Below, in pieces: positions 42,914 to 51,594 of a stretch of DNA of 64,000 nucleotides (position 1 is its first letter; every line of letters starts with the position of its first letter). The stretch covers positions 248,001-312,000 of the forward strand of contig NZ_SJSY01000074.1 of the NCBI RefSeq assembly GCF_004352915.1. Reading direction: 5' to 3'. This stretch comes from Flavobacterium zhairuonense (GTDB lineage Bacteria; Bacteroidota; Bacteroidia; Flavobacteriales; Flavobacteriaceae). The position numbers were made by a program, and so were the translations under genes. Below the pieces are notes generated by a model. That model was given only the letters and a program-made list of their open reading frames with translations, was not told where the DNA came from and made no database searches.

Positions 42914-44446
42914 TTAATATTTTGCTGGTTCGCCCGCTTTAGGTAAAGATTGTTTTATGAATGTTCTGATGTCTTCATTTGCCGTTTCTAAGTCGGCTTT
43001 TCTTAAATACATCATATGACCGCTTCTGTAGCCTTTCCAAGACATTCTGTCGTTTAGTCTTCCGCTTGGATCCATTTGCCATAAATCATATTTTGCATTA
43101 AAATAGTCGCAGGCACCATCATAATATCCTGATTGCACCATAACATGTAAATAAGGATTTTGTGCCATCGCTTGTCTTAGGTTTTCTCCCGTTTTATCAT
43201 TCGATCTGTCCCAAGGATGCACTGGACCAAACATATTGTATTTAAAGTCAGTCTTGTAGTTAAGATTATTTCGTAGATACATATTAATAGAAGGTGTAAA
43301 CGAATGCAGCCAAGAAGTAAGTTCAGCATTAAAATCAACACTTTCACCGGCGTCCTTGCGGTCAATTCCTTTGTATCGTGAATCAAGTCTTCCAACAGTA
43401 TAACCTTGATCTCTCAACAATTCTTTCCAGAAATAATCATTAGGAACATCTAAATTGTTTTGCAGAAAAACTTTCTCTGAAATACCAGAATAACGAGCCA
43501 TTTTAGAAACAATTTCTTTTCTTTTTTGTTCGTCCAAAGATCCTCCTTTGCTTAAAGCAGGAAGAAGTTCGTTTATGGTAAAATCTTCAACCTCTGGTAA
43601 CATAGCAGTTAAATCTTTGTTTTGAAGATCAGGACTTAGCATTTTATGATACCAAGCAGTGGCTGCGAAATAAGGCAATTTAAGAGCCGCATTAGAAACA
43701 ACGCCGCGAGTAATTCCTAAATCAGTTGGAGAAACTAAAATCACTCCATTAAGATACATCCATTGATTGTTTTGTAATTGAAGCGCTAATCCCGAAACTC
43801 GAGTTGTGCCATAACTTTCTCCTATTAAATATTTAGGTGAAGCCCAACGATTAGAGCGGGTTACAAAACCATTGATCCAATCGGCTAGGTATTTAATGTC
43901 GGCATTTACGCCGAAGAATTTTGCAGGCGGAATTTCTTTGTTTGTAGGCCTTGAGTACGCTGTATTGACAGGGTTTACAAAAACGATATCAGCAATATCT
44001 AAAATCGAATACGGATTTTCCTTTATGCCGTAAGGTTGCAAAGGATATCCTTCTTCATCAATATTTAACAAACTTGGCCCTGTATAAGCAATTTCCATCC
44101 AAACCGAAGCAGAACCAGGACCGCCGTTAAATGAAATAACTAACGGACGAGAATCTCGATCCTTTACATCAGAACGCTCATAATAGGTATAAAATAATCC
44201 GGCAATTGCTTTTCCGTCTTCGTCCCAAACAGGCATAGTTCCAGCCGTTGCTTTATACGAAACCTTTTGGCCTTTTATCGTTGTGGTATGATTGGTTACA
44301 ACTTGAGAATCTGGATTGAAAGTAAGGTTAGAAGGTGAATTTTCTTCTTTTGCAGGAGGTGTTTTCGGTTTTGAATCTGGTTTTGATTCTTGAGCGTAGG
44401 CAGTTAAAAATCCAACTAAAAGAAATGAAAGGAATGTCTTTTTCAT
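42914..44446 (-). CDS. S10-family serine carboxypeptidase-like protein
   Basis: A 510-residue exported peptidase. A signal peptide (MKKTFLSFLLVGFLTAYAQ) and a Lys/Pro/Glu-rich stretch lead into the S10 alpha/beta-hydrolase fold. RPLVISFNGGPGSASVWMEIAYTGP is the oxyanion region, IGESYGTTRVSG holds the catalytic Ser, MVQSGYYDGACDYF the Asp, and YRSGHMMYL the His. It would release C-terminal residues from peptides in the periplasm. It is flanked on both sides by copies of one palindromic repeat. Confidence 0.92.
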   Translation of the reverse strand: MKKTFLSFLLVGFLTAYAQESKPDSKPKTPPAKEENSPSNLTFNPDSQVVTNHTTTIKGQKVSYKATAGTMPVWDEDGKAIAGLFYTYYERSDVKDRDSRPLVISFNGGPGSASVWMEIAYTGPSLLNIDEEGYPLQPYGIKENPYSILDIADIVFVNPVNTAYSRPTNKEIPPAKFFGVNADIKYLADWINGFVTRSNRWASPKYLIGESYGTTRVSGLALQLQNNQWMYLNGVILVSPTDLGITRGVVSNAALKLPYFAATAWYHKMLSPDLQNKDLTAMLPEVEDFTINELLPALSKGGSLDEQKRKEIVSKMARYSGISEKVFLQNNLDVPNDYFWKELLRDQGYTVGRLDSRYKGIDRKDAGESVDFNAELTSWLHSFTPSINMYLRNNLNYKTDFKYNMFGPVHPWDRSNDKTGENLRQAMAQNPYLHVMVQSGYYDGACDYFNAKYDLWQMDPSGRLNDRMSWKGYRSGHMMYLRKADLETANEDIRTFIKQSLPKAGEPAKY

Positions 44447-44603
44447 AAATTTTTTGGGTGTTATTATTTTTATGTTCTGAATTTGGGGATTATTAATTAA
44501 AGTTTTTAAAGATATAAAAAAAATAGAACTGATGATTTTTAGACTTAAAGAAGGACAACATCATTTTATGAAAGTGCTCAATTAAGGAGATTCGATTTTT
44601 TTG

Positions 44604-44731
44604 AATTACCTCCAGGTTTAGATGGGGAATAAAATTACATTAGAAAATGGCTTTAGCCGAATCCGCAATGTTTTTTGGCTAAAGCCGAATCTTACTCAAA
44701 ATATAAACCTCCAACTAAAATTGGAGGCAAT
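44604..44731. repeat. Palindromic element, copy B
   Basis: Same family and orientation as copy A: AATTACCTCCAGG at the left, the shared core AGAAAATGGCTTTAGCC, inner hairpin 44649-44658 with 44677-44686, and CCTCCAACTAAAATTGGAGGCAATT at the right. The outer arms are more degenerate than in copy A. Confidence 0.88.
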
Positions 44732-44763
44732 TGATTTTTATATTTTCTAAGCAATCCTTGAAA

Positions 44764-45558
44764 TTACGCGAAAGTAAAATCGAAACTATAAAATACAGAT
44801 TCATAAATCCCAATTGCAATAGCCCATTTTTGTTCTTCTGCATTTAAGTTTTCGTTATTATTCATTAATGAATATTCTTGATATGGCTCTCTATATTCCA
44901 ACATATTTCGTTTATAGCGGTATGTAGAATGTGGACTTTCGTAAAATACGTTTTTTACAAATCTTTTATTATCGTAACTTTTGTTAATTTCCAAACTATT
45001 TTCTGAATCAAAATCTATAACATATTTGCTGTTAGGATTATCTCGATTTAAAGTTCCAATTCTGTTATTTGATGAATCAAAAATATCCTTTAGGTGAATG
45101 ATTTTTCCAAAATATTGGTCATTGTATTCAATAATGATTTCTTCCGGACTTATTTCATAAAAATATTTAAATTCAGTAGAAGATGCCAATATTCTGCAAT
45201 TTAAGCGAATTCCTCTTTGTAGCCTTTGAAAAGCAATTACACGATTGCCATCTAGTGCTAAAATATGCCCAGTTAGTTTGTTCGTGATCCACTTTTTATA
45301 GGAATATTCAAGGTCGTTTGTGATATCATTTATAGAATATTTATTCCAATCTACAATCGATGTTTTTAGACTATTAACCTTTTTTTCCATCTCTAATTTT
45401 TCAGCTCTTAAGAAATCAGGTGTTTTCTTTTCTACTGATTTTTTAAAAACATAACCAATAAAAAATAAAGTCCCAAACATTGAAAATAGGATATACAATA
45501 TAAAAGTAATAAAGATAATTGCTAGTATGATGACTATGATTGTGACTATAATATGCAT
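44764..45558 (-). CDS. Membrane-anchored protein of unknown function
   Basis: A 264-residue protein that I do not recognise. The N-terminal 40 residues are strongly hydrophobic (IIVTIIVIILAIIFITFILYIL, then a second segment) and probably form one or two helices. The soluble rest has a helical stretch (about 50-90) and a beta-rich region, with YEISPEEIIIEYNDQYFGKIIHLKDIFDSS. It ends EEQKWAIAIGIYESVFYSFDF. It sits in a group of same-strand genes of unclear role. Confidence 0.65.
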   Translation of the reverse strand: MHIIVTIIVIILAIIFITFILYILFSMFGTLFFIGYVFKKSVEKKTPDFLRAEKLEMEKKVNSLKTSIVDWNKYSINDITNDLEYSYKKWITNKLTGHILALDGNRVIAFQRLQRGIRLNCRILASSTEFKYFYEISPEEIIIEYNDQYFGKIIHLKDIFDSSNNRIGTLNRDNPNSKYVIDFDSENSLEINKSYDNKRFVKNVFYESPHSTYRYKRNMLEYREPYQEYSLMNNNENLNAEEQKWAIAIGIYESVFYSFDFTFA

Positions 45559-45708
45559 ATAAGTTTTAAGATTTGTTTTAGTTAGGTTTAAAGTTTTCCA
45601 GAGGCTTTATTTTTCTTTTAAAGATAAATAAAAGTGATGGAAAACAATATTTTTCTGACTTCGCACAGCGACCATGACACTTCGTAGAGCTGGAACCAGT
45701 AAGAAGAA

Positions 45709-45942
45709 CTAATTCTTTTTCTGCGATTCAATTAAATCCAATCGATTTTTGATACGTTCAATAATACCTAAATCATTGTCACCATGAATATCTCTTATAT
45801 TATAATTTGGATTTCTTGGGTCAGTAGTTTTCTGAAATTCATTAACACTTAGATTGAAAAGCGCCTGTCCAAATCTTTGATCAGGGTTTTGTTCTAAATA
45901 AGAAGCAATTAGATCGAGTATTATTTGATGTTCCTTTTTCAT
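45709..45942 (-). CDS. Small protein of unknown function
   Basis: A 77-residue acidic, helical protein starting MKKEHQIILDLIASYLEQNP and containing RFGQALFNLSVNEFQ and a charged C-terminal helix. I recognise the pattern as a recurrent small flavobacterial protein but know no function. It lies 16 bp after the FAD oxidoreductase gene on the same strand and may be co-transcribed. Confidence 0.65.
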   Translation of the reverse strand: MKKEHQIILDLIASYLEQNPDQRFGQALFNLSVNEFQKTTDPRNPNYNIRDIHGDNDLGIIERIKNRLDLIESQKKN

Positions 45943-45958
45943 GATTGGTTTTTACCTT

Positions 45959-48475
45959 TTAATAATCATAAACATGTTCAATTGTAAGCTTATTCTTTTT
46001 AGAATCTTTAATAAATTCCAATAATTTCTCAACAGGCAAAATATAGACACTTCGCTTCAAACTATCATTCGTCACAATTTTAGATTGATATAACAATTTT
46101 ACCTCTTTTAAATTTGGTTTATTAAATTGGCTCTCAATTGCCGAAACCACAATTTCATCATTCCCAGAAATCTCATAGATTTTCACCTCCTGATTCGAAA
46201 GCTTCATCATTTCCTGCGTGAAAATCTCCCAACGCGTAACCGAAATTATCATTTTATCGCCATCTCGTTTAACGATTTTTAAGTTCGGATTTTCTTTGAT
46301 GGAATCAACATTCGAAACAATCAAATAAATCAAATTTGAAGGCGTTTCGTAGCTTGATTTTGCACCCCATTCAATAAGCTTTGAATAAAACGCTTTGAAC
46401 GAAAATTCTAAAGTAAAAATAAAAGTTCGTTCCCATTTGCGAAGAATACTGTGCTCTGAATTTTCCGGAGCCGTCCAGACTTTTTTAATCCAAGGCATAA
46501 ATTTGAATTCGTACCAAGCCGTTTGGTATATAAAATCGCTGTAAGCTCTTTGCGCTTCAATGATTGTTTTTTCTGCTTCTGAATTTTTTTCTTCCGAGAA
46601 TAAAGAAAAAAATCTTCCAATCGTATTTTCGTAGAGAATTTTGGCACCGTATTCCATCGTCATACTAACGCCAATTACCTGAAGCATGGTTTTGTATTCG
46701 CTATTTTCAGGATACGCTTTCGAAGTCAGTTTTATCGAACGATCGTATAATTTCCAATATTCATCAATCGATTTGTAAAACGGAAAATCAGACGGATTTT
46801 TACCACTTTCCAGATAATCCGCATATTCTTTCGGATTGTACACTAAATACCATTCTGGAACTGTCAAAACGGTTTGTTCTTCGGCTCTGAAATAGTCCTT
46901 TATCTTTTTCTTTTCCTCCGAAATTTTGCTTTTCGCATACGGATTATATTTGTCCAAAAGCTTATTGGTAAATCGCTGATTTGTATCTAATTTGTTTTTG
47001 AGTTCAAAATATTTATCGCTGTTTGGATATCCTTTTTTAAACTGTTCAAGCGTTGCGTGAGGCTGATACGGAAGATACCAAGTTCCGTTTTCGCTCAAAA
47101 TGGCATCCGTCATTTCAAGCGTCCATTTTTTTACCTGGTCTTTCGCTTTTTGATCGGTATTTTGTTTGTAATAAACCACAAAAGCAAAAACCTCTTTTCT
47201 TGCCCATGATAAATAACTTTCATGATCCGGCAACGCGTGTCGCAAAGAAACATTGATAACGTTTACTTTATTGTTCTGAAAAACGGTGCTCATTTTCGGG
47301 ATAAAAGCCTTTATGTTTTCCACTGGAATAAAATATTCCTGCAAAACATAAGTTGCTTTTTCGCGAGAAGAAGGCTCTAATTCTTTTACATCATAACTCG
47401 CTTCTTTATTTCGCCATCTTACAATTTCAGGAATATAATACAAAGGATCTATGGTGTATTCGCGAATCCATTTTCCCGAATTTCCCCAGGAAACAACTCC
47501 CGCCATATGCGATTCCAGCCAGTAATTTTCGTCTCTCGGAATTAATCTTTCGGTATCTGTCAGCGGTTTTGTGGTTTTTTGCCACGAAACACTCATGATT
47601 TTGTCATATTTCGGCGGATATAAATTCCCATTCTGAAAAACTACATTCTTATTGTCTCTAATGTTTTTATCAAAATAAGCTTTGTAATTTTCAACTGGCA
47701 TAACTTCGTGAAATCGTTCTACTTTTTCATTGTCAACCAATTGTAAAGTTGCCTCGGCAATAACTCCAATTCCCCCATAACCGCCAATTGTGGCATTAAA
47801 AATATCAGGATTTGTTTGGCGATTGGCAATAATAATATCACCATTTGCCGTAATGATTTTCAATTCTAAAACCGATGAAATAATTGGGCCGTAACCCACA
47901 TATCTTCCGTGGCAATTTACCGAAATAGCACCGCCAACCGTGAAATTAGAATACGTTTGCATGATTTTGATCGATAAATTCAACGGATCAATTACTTCCT
48001 GAATAGCTCTCCAGCGAATTCCTGCCTGAACCGTAATTTGCTTTTTCTTTTGGTCGATATTGATTATTTTATTGAAATCGGTCATGTCGATATGCAGACT
48101 GTTTTCAAAAGCCGTTTGCCCGCCCATGCTGTATTTTCCTCCGCCAATAGAAATTGGCCCAGTGGTGTTTTTTATAGCAGAAACAATTTCGTTAACCGTT
48201 TTTGGTTTGATAACCTGATTGACCTGAATCGGATTTAATTGCGTGACATCATTTAAGGTTTTGTTGTCTAAAGTGGTTTCAAATGCTGAATCTCCCGAAA
48301 ATTGAATCAATAAAAAGATATAAATCGCAAAAGCAATAAAACTGTAAAATGGAATGAATAAGCGTTTTTTGCTATTAATATATCGGATTGACTTTTTGAT
48401 TCCGGCGTATGTAAATTTTACGATTTTTAGAAAATAGGCGAAGAGAAGCTTAACCAAACGGTAGATTTTTTTCAT
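45959..48475 (-). CDS. Membrane-anchored FAD-linked oxidoreductase with extra C-terminal domain
   Basis: An 838-residue protein with one membrane helix (about 40-58). A PCMH/FAD_binding_4 domain follows (about 85-250: ISIGGGKYSMGGQTAFENSLHIDM, IGGYGGIGVIAEATLQ), then a substrate-cap domain like that of sugar-lactone oxidases (to about 520). The position of the covalent-FAD His in many relatives is Lys in GGKYS, so FAD is probably non-covalent. The last 300 residues form a domain I do not recognise (VPEWYLVYNPKEYADYL at its start). It precedes a methyltransferase-like protein gene by 17 bp. The substrate is unknown. Confidence 0.82.
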   Translation of the reverse strand: MKKIYRLVKLLFAYFLKIVKFTYAGIKKSIRYINSKKRLFIPFYSFIAFAIYIFLLIQFSGDSAFETTLDNKTLNDVTQLNPIQVNQVIKPKTVNEIVSAIKNTTGPISIGGGKYSMGGQTAFENSLHIDMTDFNKIINIDQKKKQITVQAGIRWRAIQEVIDPLNLSIKIMQTYSNFTVGGAISVNCHGRYVGYGPIISSVLELKIITANGDIIIANRQTNPDIFNATIGGYGGIGVIAEATLQLVDNEKVERFHEVMPVENYKAYFDKNIRDNKNVVFQNGNLYPPKYDKIMSVSWQKTTKPLTDTERLIPRDENYWLESHMAGVVSWGNSGKWIREYTIDPLYYIPEIVRWRNKEASYDVKELEPSSREKATYVLQEYFIPVENIKAFIPKMSTVFQNNKVNVINVSLRHALPDHESYLSWARKEVFAFVVYYKQNTDQKAKDQVKKWTLEMTDAILSENGTWYLPYQPHATLEQFKKGYPNSDKYFELKNKLDTNQRFTNKLLDKYNPYAKSKISEEKKKIKDYFRAEEQTVLTVPEWYLVYNPKEYADYLESGKNPSDFPFYKSIDEYWKLYDRSIKLTSKAYPENSEYKTMLQVIGVSMTMEYGAKILYENTIGRFFSLFSEEKNSEAEKTIIEAQRAYSDFIYQTAWYEFKFMPWIKKVWTAPENSEHSILRKWERTFIFTLEFSFKAFYSKLIEWGAKSSYETPSNLIYLIVSNVDSIKENPNLKIVKRDGDKMIISVTRWEIFTQEMMKLSNQEVKIYEISGNDEIVVSAIESQFNKPNLKEVKLLYQSKIVTNDSLKRSVYILPVEKLLEFIKDSKKNKLTIEHVYDY

Positions 48476-48492
48476 AGAAGAACGTACAATGA

Positions 48493-49434
48493 TTAGATTT
48501 TGGTGAAAAGCATTAAGGCATTTTTGGTAGGATCGCCTTTTTGATACAAGGTTTTTTTATGAAACTTGAACCCGATATTTTCCACAAAAGCAATGATAAA
48601 ATCCAAAGAATAAAAGTTTCGAACCTCTTTTTCATTGTATTCCCAGGTTTCGTTTACACCCAAATTAAAAACGTCGTGCGCCAATGCCACCAATACTTTC
48701 TGGTCTTCGGTATCGCAATTATGATCTCTTAAAATCATTTTTCCGCCCACTCGCAAAGTATCGCGAATTGAAGAAATATATTGCGTTCGCAACTCTAACG
48801 GGCAATGATGAAATCCAATATAAATCGTAACCAAATCAACACTATTATGCGGAACATGGTCGCCAAACTTAGTTTTGTAATTCGTAAACGGAATATATTC
48901 GGCACCAACGGCAATTTGACCGCGATCGACCATTTCAGAAAAAGAATATTTGGGTTTTCGACCATCAGCATAATATCTTTTTCCTTTGATGGAAACACTT
49001 TCCTCCAGATAATCTAAATAGCGTCCCGAAGAACCAATTTCTAAATAACCGTTATATTTAGTGCCTTCGCCAAGCAAAGAAACCGTCTCCACCGACATTT
49101 CATTTTTCTGATGCATCAATGCCGGAAGCTGATAGCGAAAACTTGACATAAAAGGAGTAATGTCGTCAAGTTTTGCTTGCGTTGCCAAATAAATCTCTTT
49201 ATCGGTATTTTTCGAAATCGTGTTTTGGTAAATTAAATCGTGGAATTCCTTCTCAGGATATAAATTGAAAACATTTTTTAAAAACAAAAAGAACTGATTT
49301 TTAAGCTTCGAATTGGTATAAATGTATTTAAAGTTGTTTCGAACTTCTGTCGCGAAATTCAATACTGTATTCGGAAACATTTGCGCTGAGGCAACAAAAA
49401 GCAGTGTTGTTTTAATAAAGTTTCTTCTCTTCAT
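48493..49434 (-). CDS. Methyltransferase-fold protein with a Tat-type signal
   Basis: A 313-residue protein starting MKRRNFIKTTLLFVASAQMFP, a twin-arginine-type signal (RRNFIK plus hydrophobic core). The C-terminal two thirds are a class I SAM-methyltransferase-like fold: YLEIGSSGRYLDYL (motif I), SVDLVTIYIGFHHC, and LRVGGKMILRDHNCD (motif post-III). If exported it would be outside the compartment that holds SAM, so it may bind another ligand or stay inside. It is upstream of the FAD oxidoreductase gene in one operon. Confidence 0.75.
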   Translation of the reverse strand: MKRRNFIKTTLLFVASAQMFPNTVLNFATEVRNNFKYIYTNSKLKNQFFLFLKNVFNLYPEKEFHDLIYQNTISKNTDKEIYLATQAKLDDITPFMSSFRYQLPALMHQKNEMSVETVSLLGEGTKYNGYLEIGSSGRYLDYLEESVSIKGKRYYADGRKPKYSFSEMVDRGQIAVGAEYIPFTNYKTKFGDHVPHNSVDLVTIYIGFHHCPLELRTQYISSIRDTLRVGGKMILRDHNCDTEDQKVLVALAHDVFNLGVNETWEYNEKEVRNFYSLDFIIAFVENIGFKFHKKTLYQKGDPTKNALMLFTKI

Positions 49435-49632
49435 AAGTGTTTTTTACTTTATCAAACATAATGATTTTGCTTACAAAATGCTAATTTGAGGATTGGAAAT
49501 ATATAGCCACAAATTGCACAAATTTTCACAAATTAATTAACGACTGTGCGAAGGCTCCTGACTTCGCACAGCGACTACGATTCTTGACAAAGAACACTTT
49601 GGAGAGCGGGTTTTGTTAAACATCAATAATTT

Positions 49633-49944
49633 TTACAAACGTTCTTTTAATTTTTTATTCTTGATAAATTCTTTCACTTTAAACAAAAAGAAAAATGGCA
49701 TCAAACTAAACACAAAAAATGTCATAAACAAATTAAAGTAATATTCACCTTTTGATACATTCAAAAACAGCTTATTTCCTTTTGCATCAGATTTATTTAT
49801 TGCATCGAAGACAAAATATTTTCCATGCTCAATTTTACCACTGATTGCATCTCCTCCGTGAATATAATATGTAATGAAGAGCACTACAATAGATACTAGA
49901 AGTATAAGTGATATTATTTTGTTCAAGTTAAGTTTTAGTTTCAT
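49633..49944 (-). CDS. Small membrane protein of unknown function
   Basis: A 103-residue protein with two membrane helices (IISLILLVSIVVLFITYYI near the N-terminus and LFMTFFVFSLMPFFFLFKV near the end) and a short polar part between them. I do not recognise it. Its first codons and upstream sequence are duplicated in the tandem repeat at 49925-50294, so the downstream copy of the start codon is the one attached to the gene. Confidence 0.6.
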   Translation of the reverse strand: MKLKLNLNKIISLILLVSIVVLFITYYIHGGDAISGKIEHGKYFVFDAINKSDAKGNKLFLNVSKGEYYFNLFMTFFVFSLMPFFFLFKVKEFIKNKKLKERL

Positions 49945-50294
49945 TGAATGATAACTATTGTTTACGGATTTTGGTTAACATTGGCTATAACTAATTTATA
50001 AGCGAAACAAACTTTTCCTCAGCTAGCGCGAGCGTCTCGCTCGTGAACGTGTCAATTGGTTTTGGAATTTCTTTGTGTTCACGAGCGGGACGCTCGCGCC
50101 AGCGGGGGGAAGTTAAGTTTTAATTTCATTGAATAATAACTATTGTTTACGGATTTTGGTTAATATAGGTTATAACTAATTTATAAGGTAAATAAGCTTT
50201 TCCTCTGCTAGCGCGAGCGTCCCGCTCGAAAATGGTTCAATTTGTTTTTGAATTCCTTTGCGTTCACGAGCGGGACGCTCGCGCTAGCGGGGGA
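49925..50294. repeat. 185-bp tandem duplication containing GC-rich palindromes
   Basis: Two copies (49925-50109 and 50110-50294) begin AAGTTAAGTTTTARTTTCATTGAA and end with a GC-rich hairpin on CTAGCGCGAGCGTCYCGCTCG. Copy 1 arms are 50023-50048 and 50077-50102 (26 bp, two mismatches). Copy 2 arms are 50208-50228 and 50267-50287 (21 bp, perfect). The arms are far richer in GC than the surrounding DNA. Each copy holds the first codons (MKLKLN) of the neighbouring 103-residue gene; in copy 2 they run into the palindrome. Confidence 0.92.
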
Positions 50295-50340
50295 AATTAT
50301 TGAATGGGAAATAAACGTTTTTGAAGATATATTAAATTGA

Positions 50341-50366
50341 AAAGAGACCTTTGATGAGGTCTCTTT
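50341..50366. terminator. Hairpin at the end of the ParA/HEPN-like unit
   Basis: AAAGAGACCT (50341-50350) pairs with AGGTCTCTTT (50357-50366), with a T-run on the plus strand and a weak U-run on the minus strand. Confidence 0.65.
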
Positions 50367-50402
50367 TTTATTCTTATTTTGTTCTGAAGTCTAATAAGTT
50401 AT

Positions 50403-51116
50403 TTATGGAACTAACCCAATTTCAGTTATGTCATTTGGAAGTAAATTTCTTAAAAGTAAATCTTTTGATTGTGTTGGAAATTGAACAATCTTATCTCGAA
50501 AAAATATAGAAAATAATTTATTAATTCGATAACCAGTTTTCAAAAAATGTGATTTCCAGATATTAAAATCTTTTATTATAATCGTTTTTTTAGTGGAAGA
50601 TTCTAGTGTAGTTTGAAAATAACTTGGAGCCTCTGCGTGAATATATTTTGAAAATGTTTTCCAATTCTGGGTGATATTTCCAATTAAGTTGACTGCGGAA
50701 GTTCCAATAAACTGTGGATGTTTTTTTAAATATTCGGTCAATTCTTCATGTTTAATTCGAAATTCTCCATCTTTCCATTGTGAAAATTCTACTTCATGTT
50801 GATAAAAATATAGTAATTGTAAAGAGAGCTCAATTACACTTCTCAAATGCATTATAGCTGTGCGATACTGACCAAAATGAGCTAAAAAAAATGATGTGTT
50901 AATGTCCTCATGTAATTCTGATAAAATTGAGTCTAAATGTTGAATGCCAACATGATTCAATGAAAGTTGCCAATTTCTAAAGATTAATGTATTTGCGTAA
51001 CAATCAATTAATTCTTCTTCTGAAATATGTGTGGTGGTCGCATCCCAAAAATCTTTAAAATCATTAAAGTACAATGGAATGTCTTTTTTTGCACTTGCTA
51101 AAAGGGTAGAATTCAT
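50403..51116 (-). CDS. HEPN-like helical protein of the ParA unit
   Basis: A 237-residue all-helical protein of no named family that I can assign. The segment FGQYRTAIMHLRSVIELSLQLLYFY (about 81-105), with a later FSKYIHAE (155-162), resembles HEPN-type proteins, and RTAIMH has the Rx4H spacing. That is weaker than the canonical RNxxxH of its neighbour. It is the last gene of a three-gene unit and starts 3 bp after its neighbour ends. A role in RNA cleavage or phage defence is inference. Confidence 0.6.
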   Translation of the reverse strand: MNSTLLASAKKDIPLYFNDFKDFWDATTTHISEEELIDCYANTLIFRNWQLSLNHVGIQHLDSILSELHEDINTSFFLAHFGQYRTAIMHLRSVIELSLQLLYFYQHEVEFSQWKDGEFRIKHEELTEYLKKHPQFIGTSAVNLIGNITQNWKTFSKYIHAEAPSYFQTTLESSTKKTIIIKDFNIWKSHFLKTGYRINKLFSIFFRDKIVQFPTQSKDLLLRNLLPNDITEIGLVP

Positions 51117-51119
51117 TGT

Positions 51120-51593
51120 TTAGATATTTTTTATAATTTCAGCCCATTTACTAAAAGTGTCTATAGTAATGATTTGCTTTCTTGATTTTGTATTTTTGGT
51201 ATCGTGTACCATTTCATTTCTTAAAGATATAACTGCATTTTTTAATAATTCTTTCAATTCAGGTTTTGCTGCAATCCTTCCAATAATCCTATTGATTGTT
51301 ATATCTCGAGATTCCTTTTGGTCCTTAAAGCCTAAGTTTAATCGCTCGTTAGCAAATGAGATCACATCTTTAATTGTAGGGAAAGCCTTTTTGTCTTCCA
51401 AAAAAGTTCTTATAATGATTAATTTTTCATCTAAAGTCACTTCTATTTGATCATAGGGTTCAACGCTAAACTTTAGATAGTCTTTAAAACCTTTCATAAA
51501 AATTTTTAAAGATGATGTATCTAGACCTTTTTTTTGATAAGGAGCTAAATCTTTTAAAATTTCCTCTAATCTTTTTACTATGTCGTTTTCCAT
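51120..51593 (-). CDS. Protein with a HEPN RNxxxH motif
   Basis: A 157-residue helical protein. The C-terminal part carries SLRNEMVHDTKN, in which R125-N126-xxx-H130 fits the RNase motif of HEPN domains, the typical LRNxxxH form. The N-terminal 50 residues form a helical leader, and the middle (about 55-115) is also helical and charged. It starts one base after the ParA-like gene stop codon and ends 3 bp before the third gene. Other uses of the motif cannot be excluded. Confidence 0.62.
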   Translation of the reverse strand: MENDIVKRLEEILKDLAPYQKKGLDTSSLKIFMKGFKDYLKFSVEPYDQIEVTLDEKLIIIRTFLEDKKAFPTIKDVISFANERLNLGFKDQKESRDITINRIIGRIAAKPELKELLKNAVISLRNEMVHDTKNTKSRKQIITIDTFSKWAEIIKNI

Positions 51594-51594
51594 A

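Noticed and set aside
42751..44731. Composite transposon carrying the S10 peptidase gene
   Set aside because: The flanking elements contain no transposase and I see no target-site duplication; they are reported only as repeats.
46408..48238. Several ORFs antisense to the FAD oxidoreductase
   Set aside because: They have no recognisable motif and lie within a well-formed 838-codon gene.
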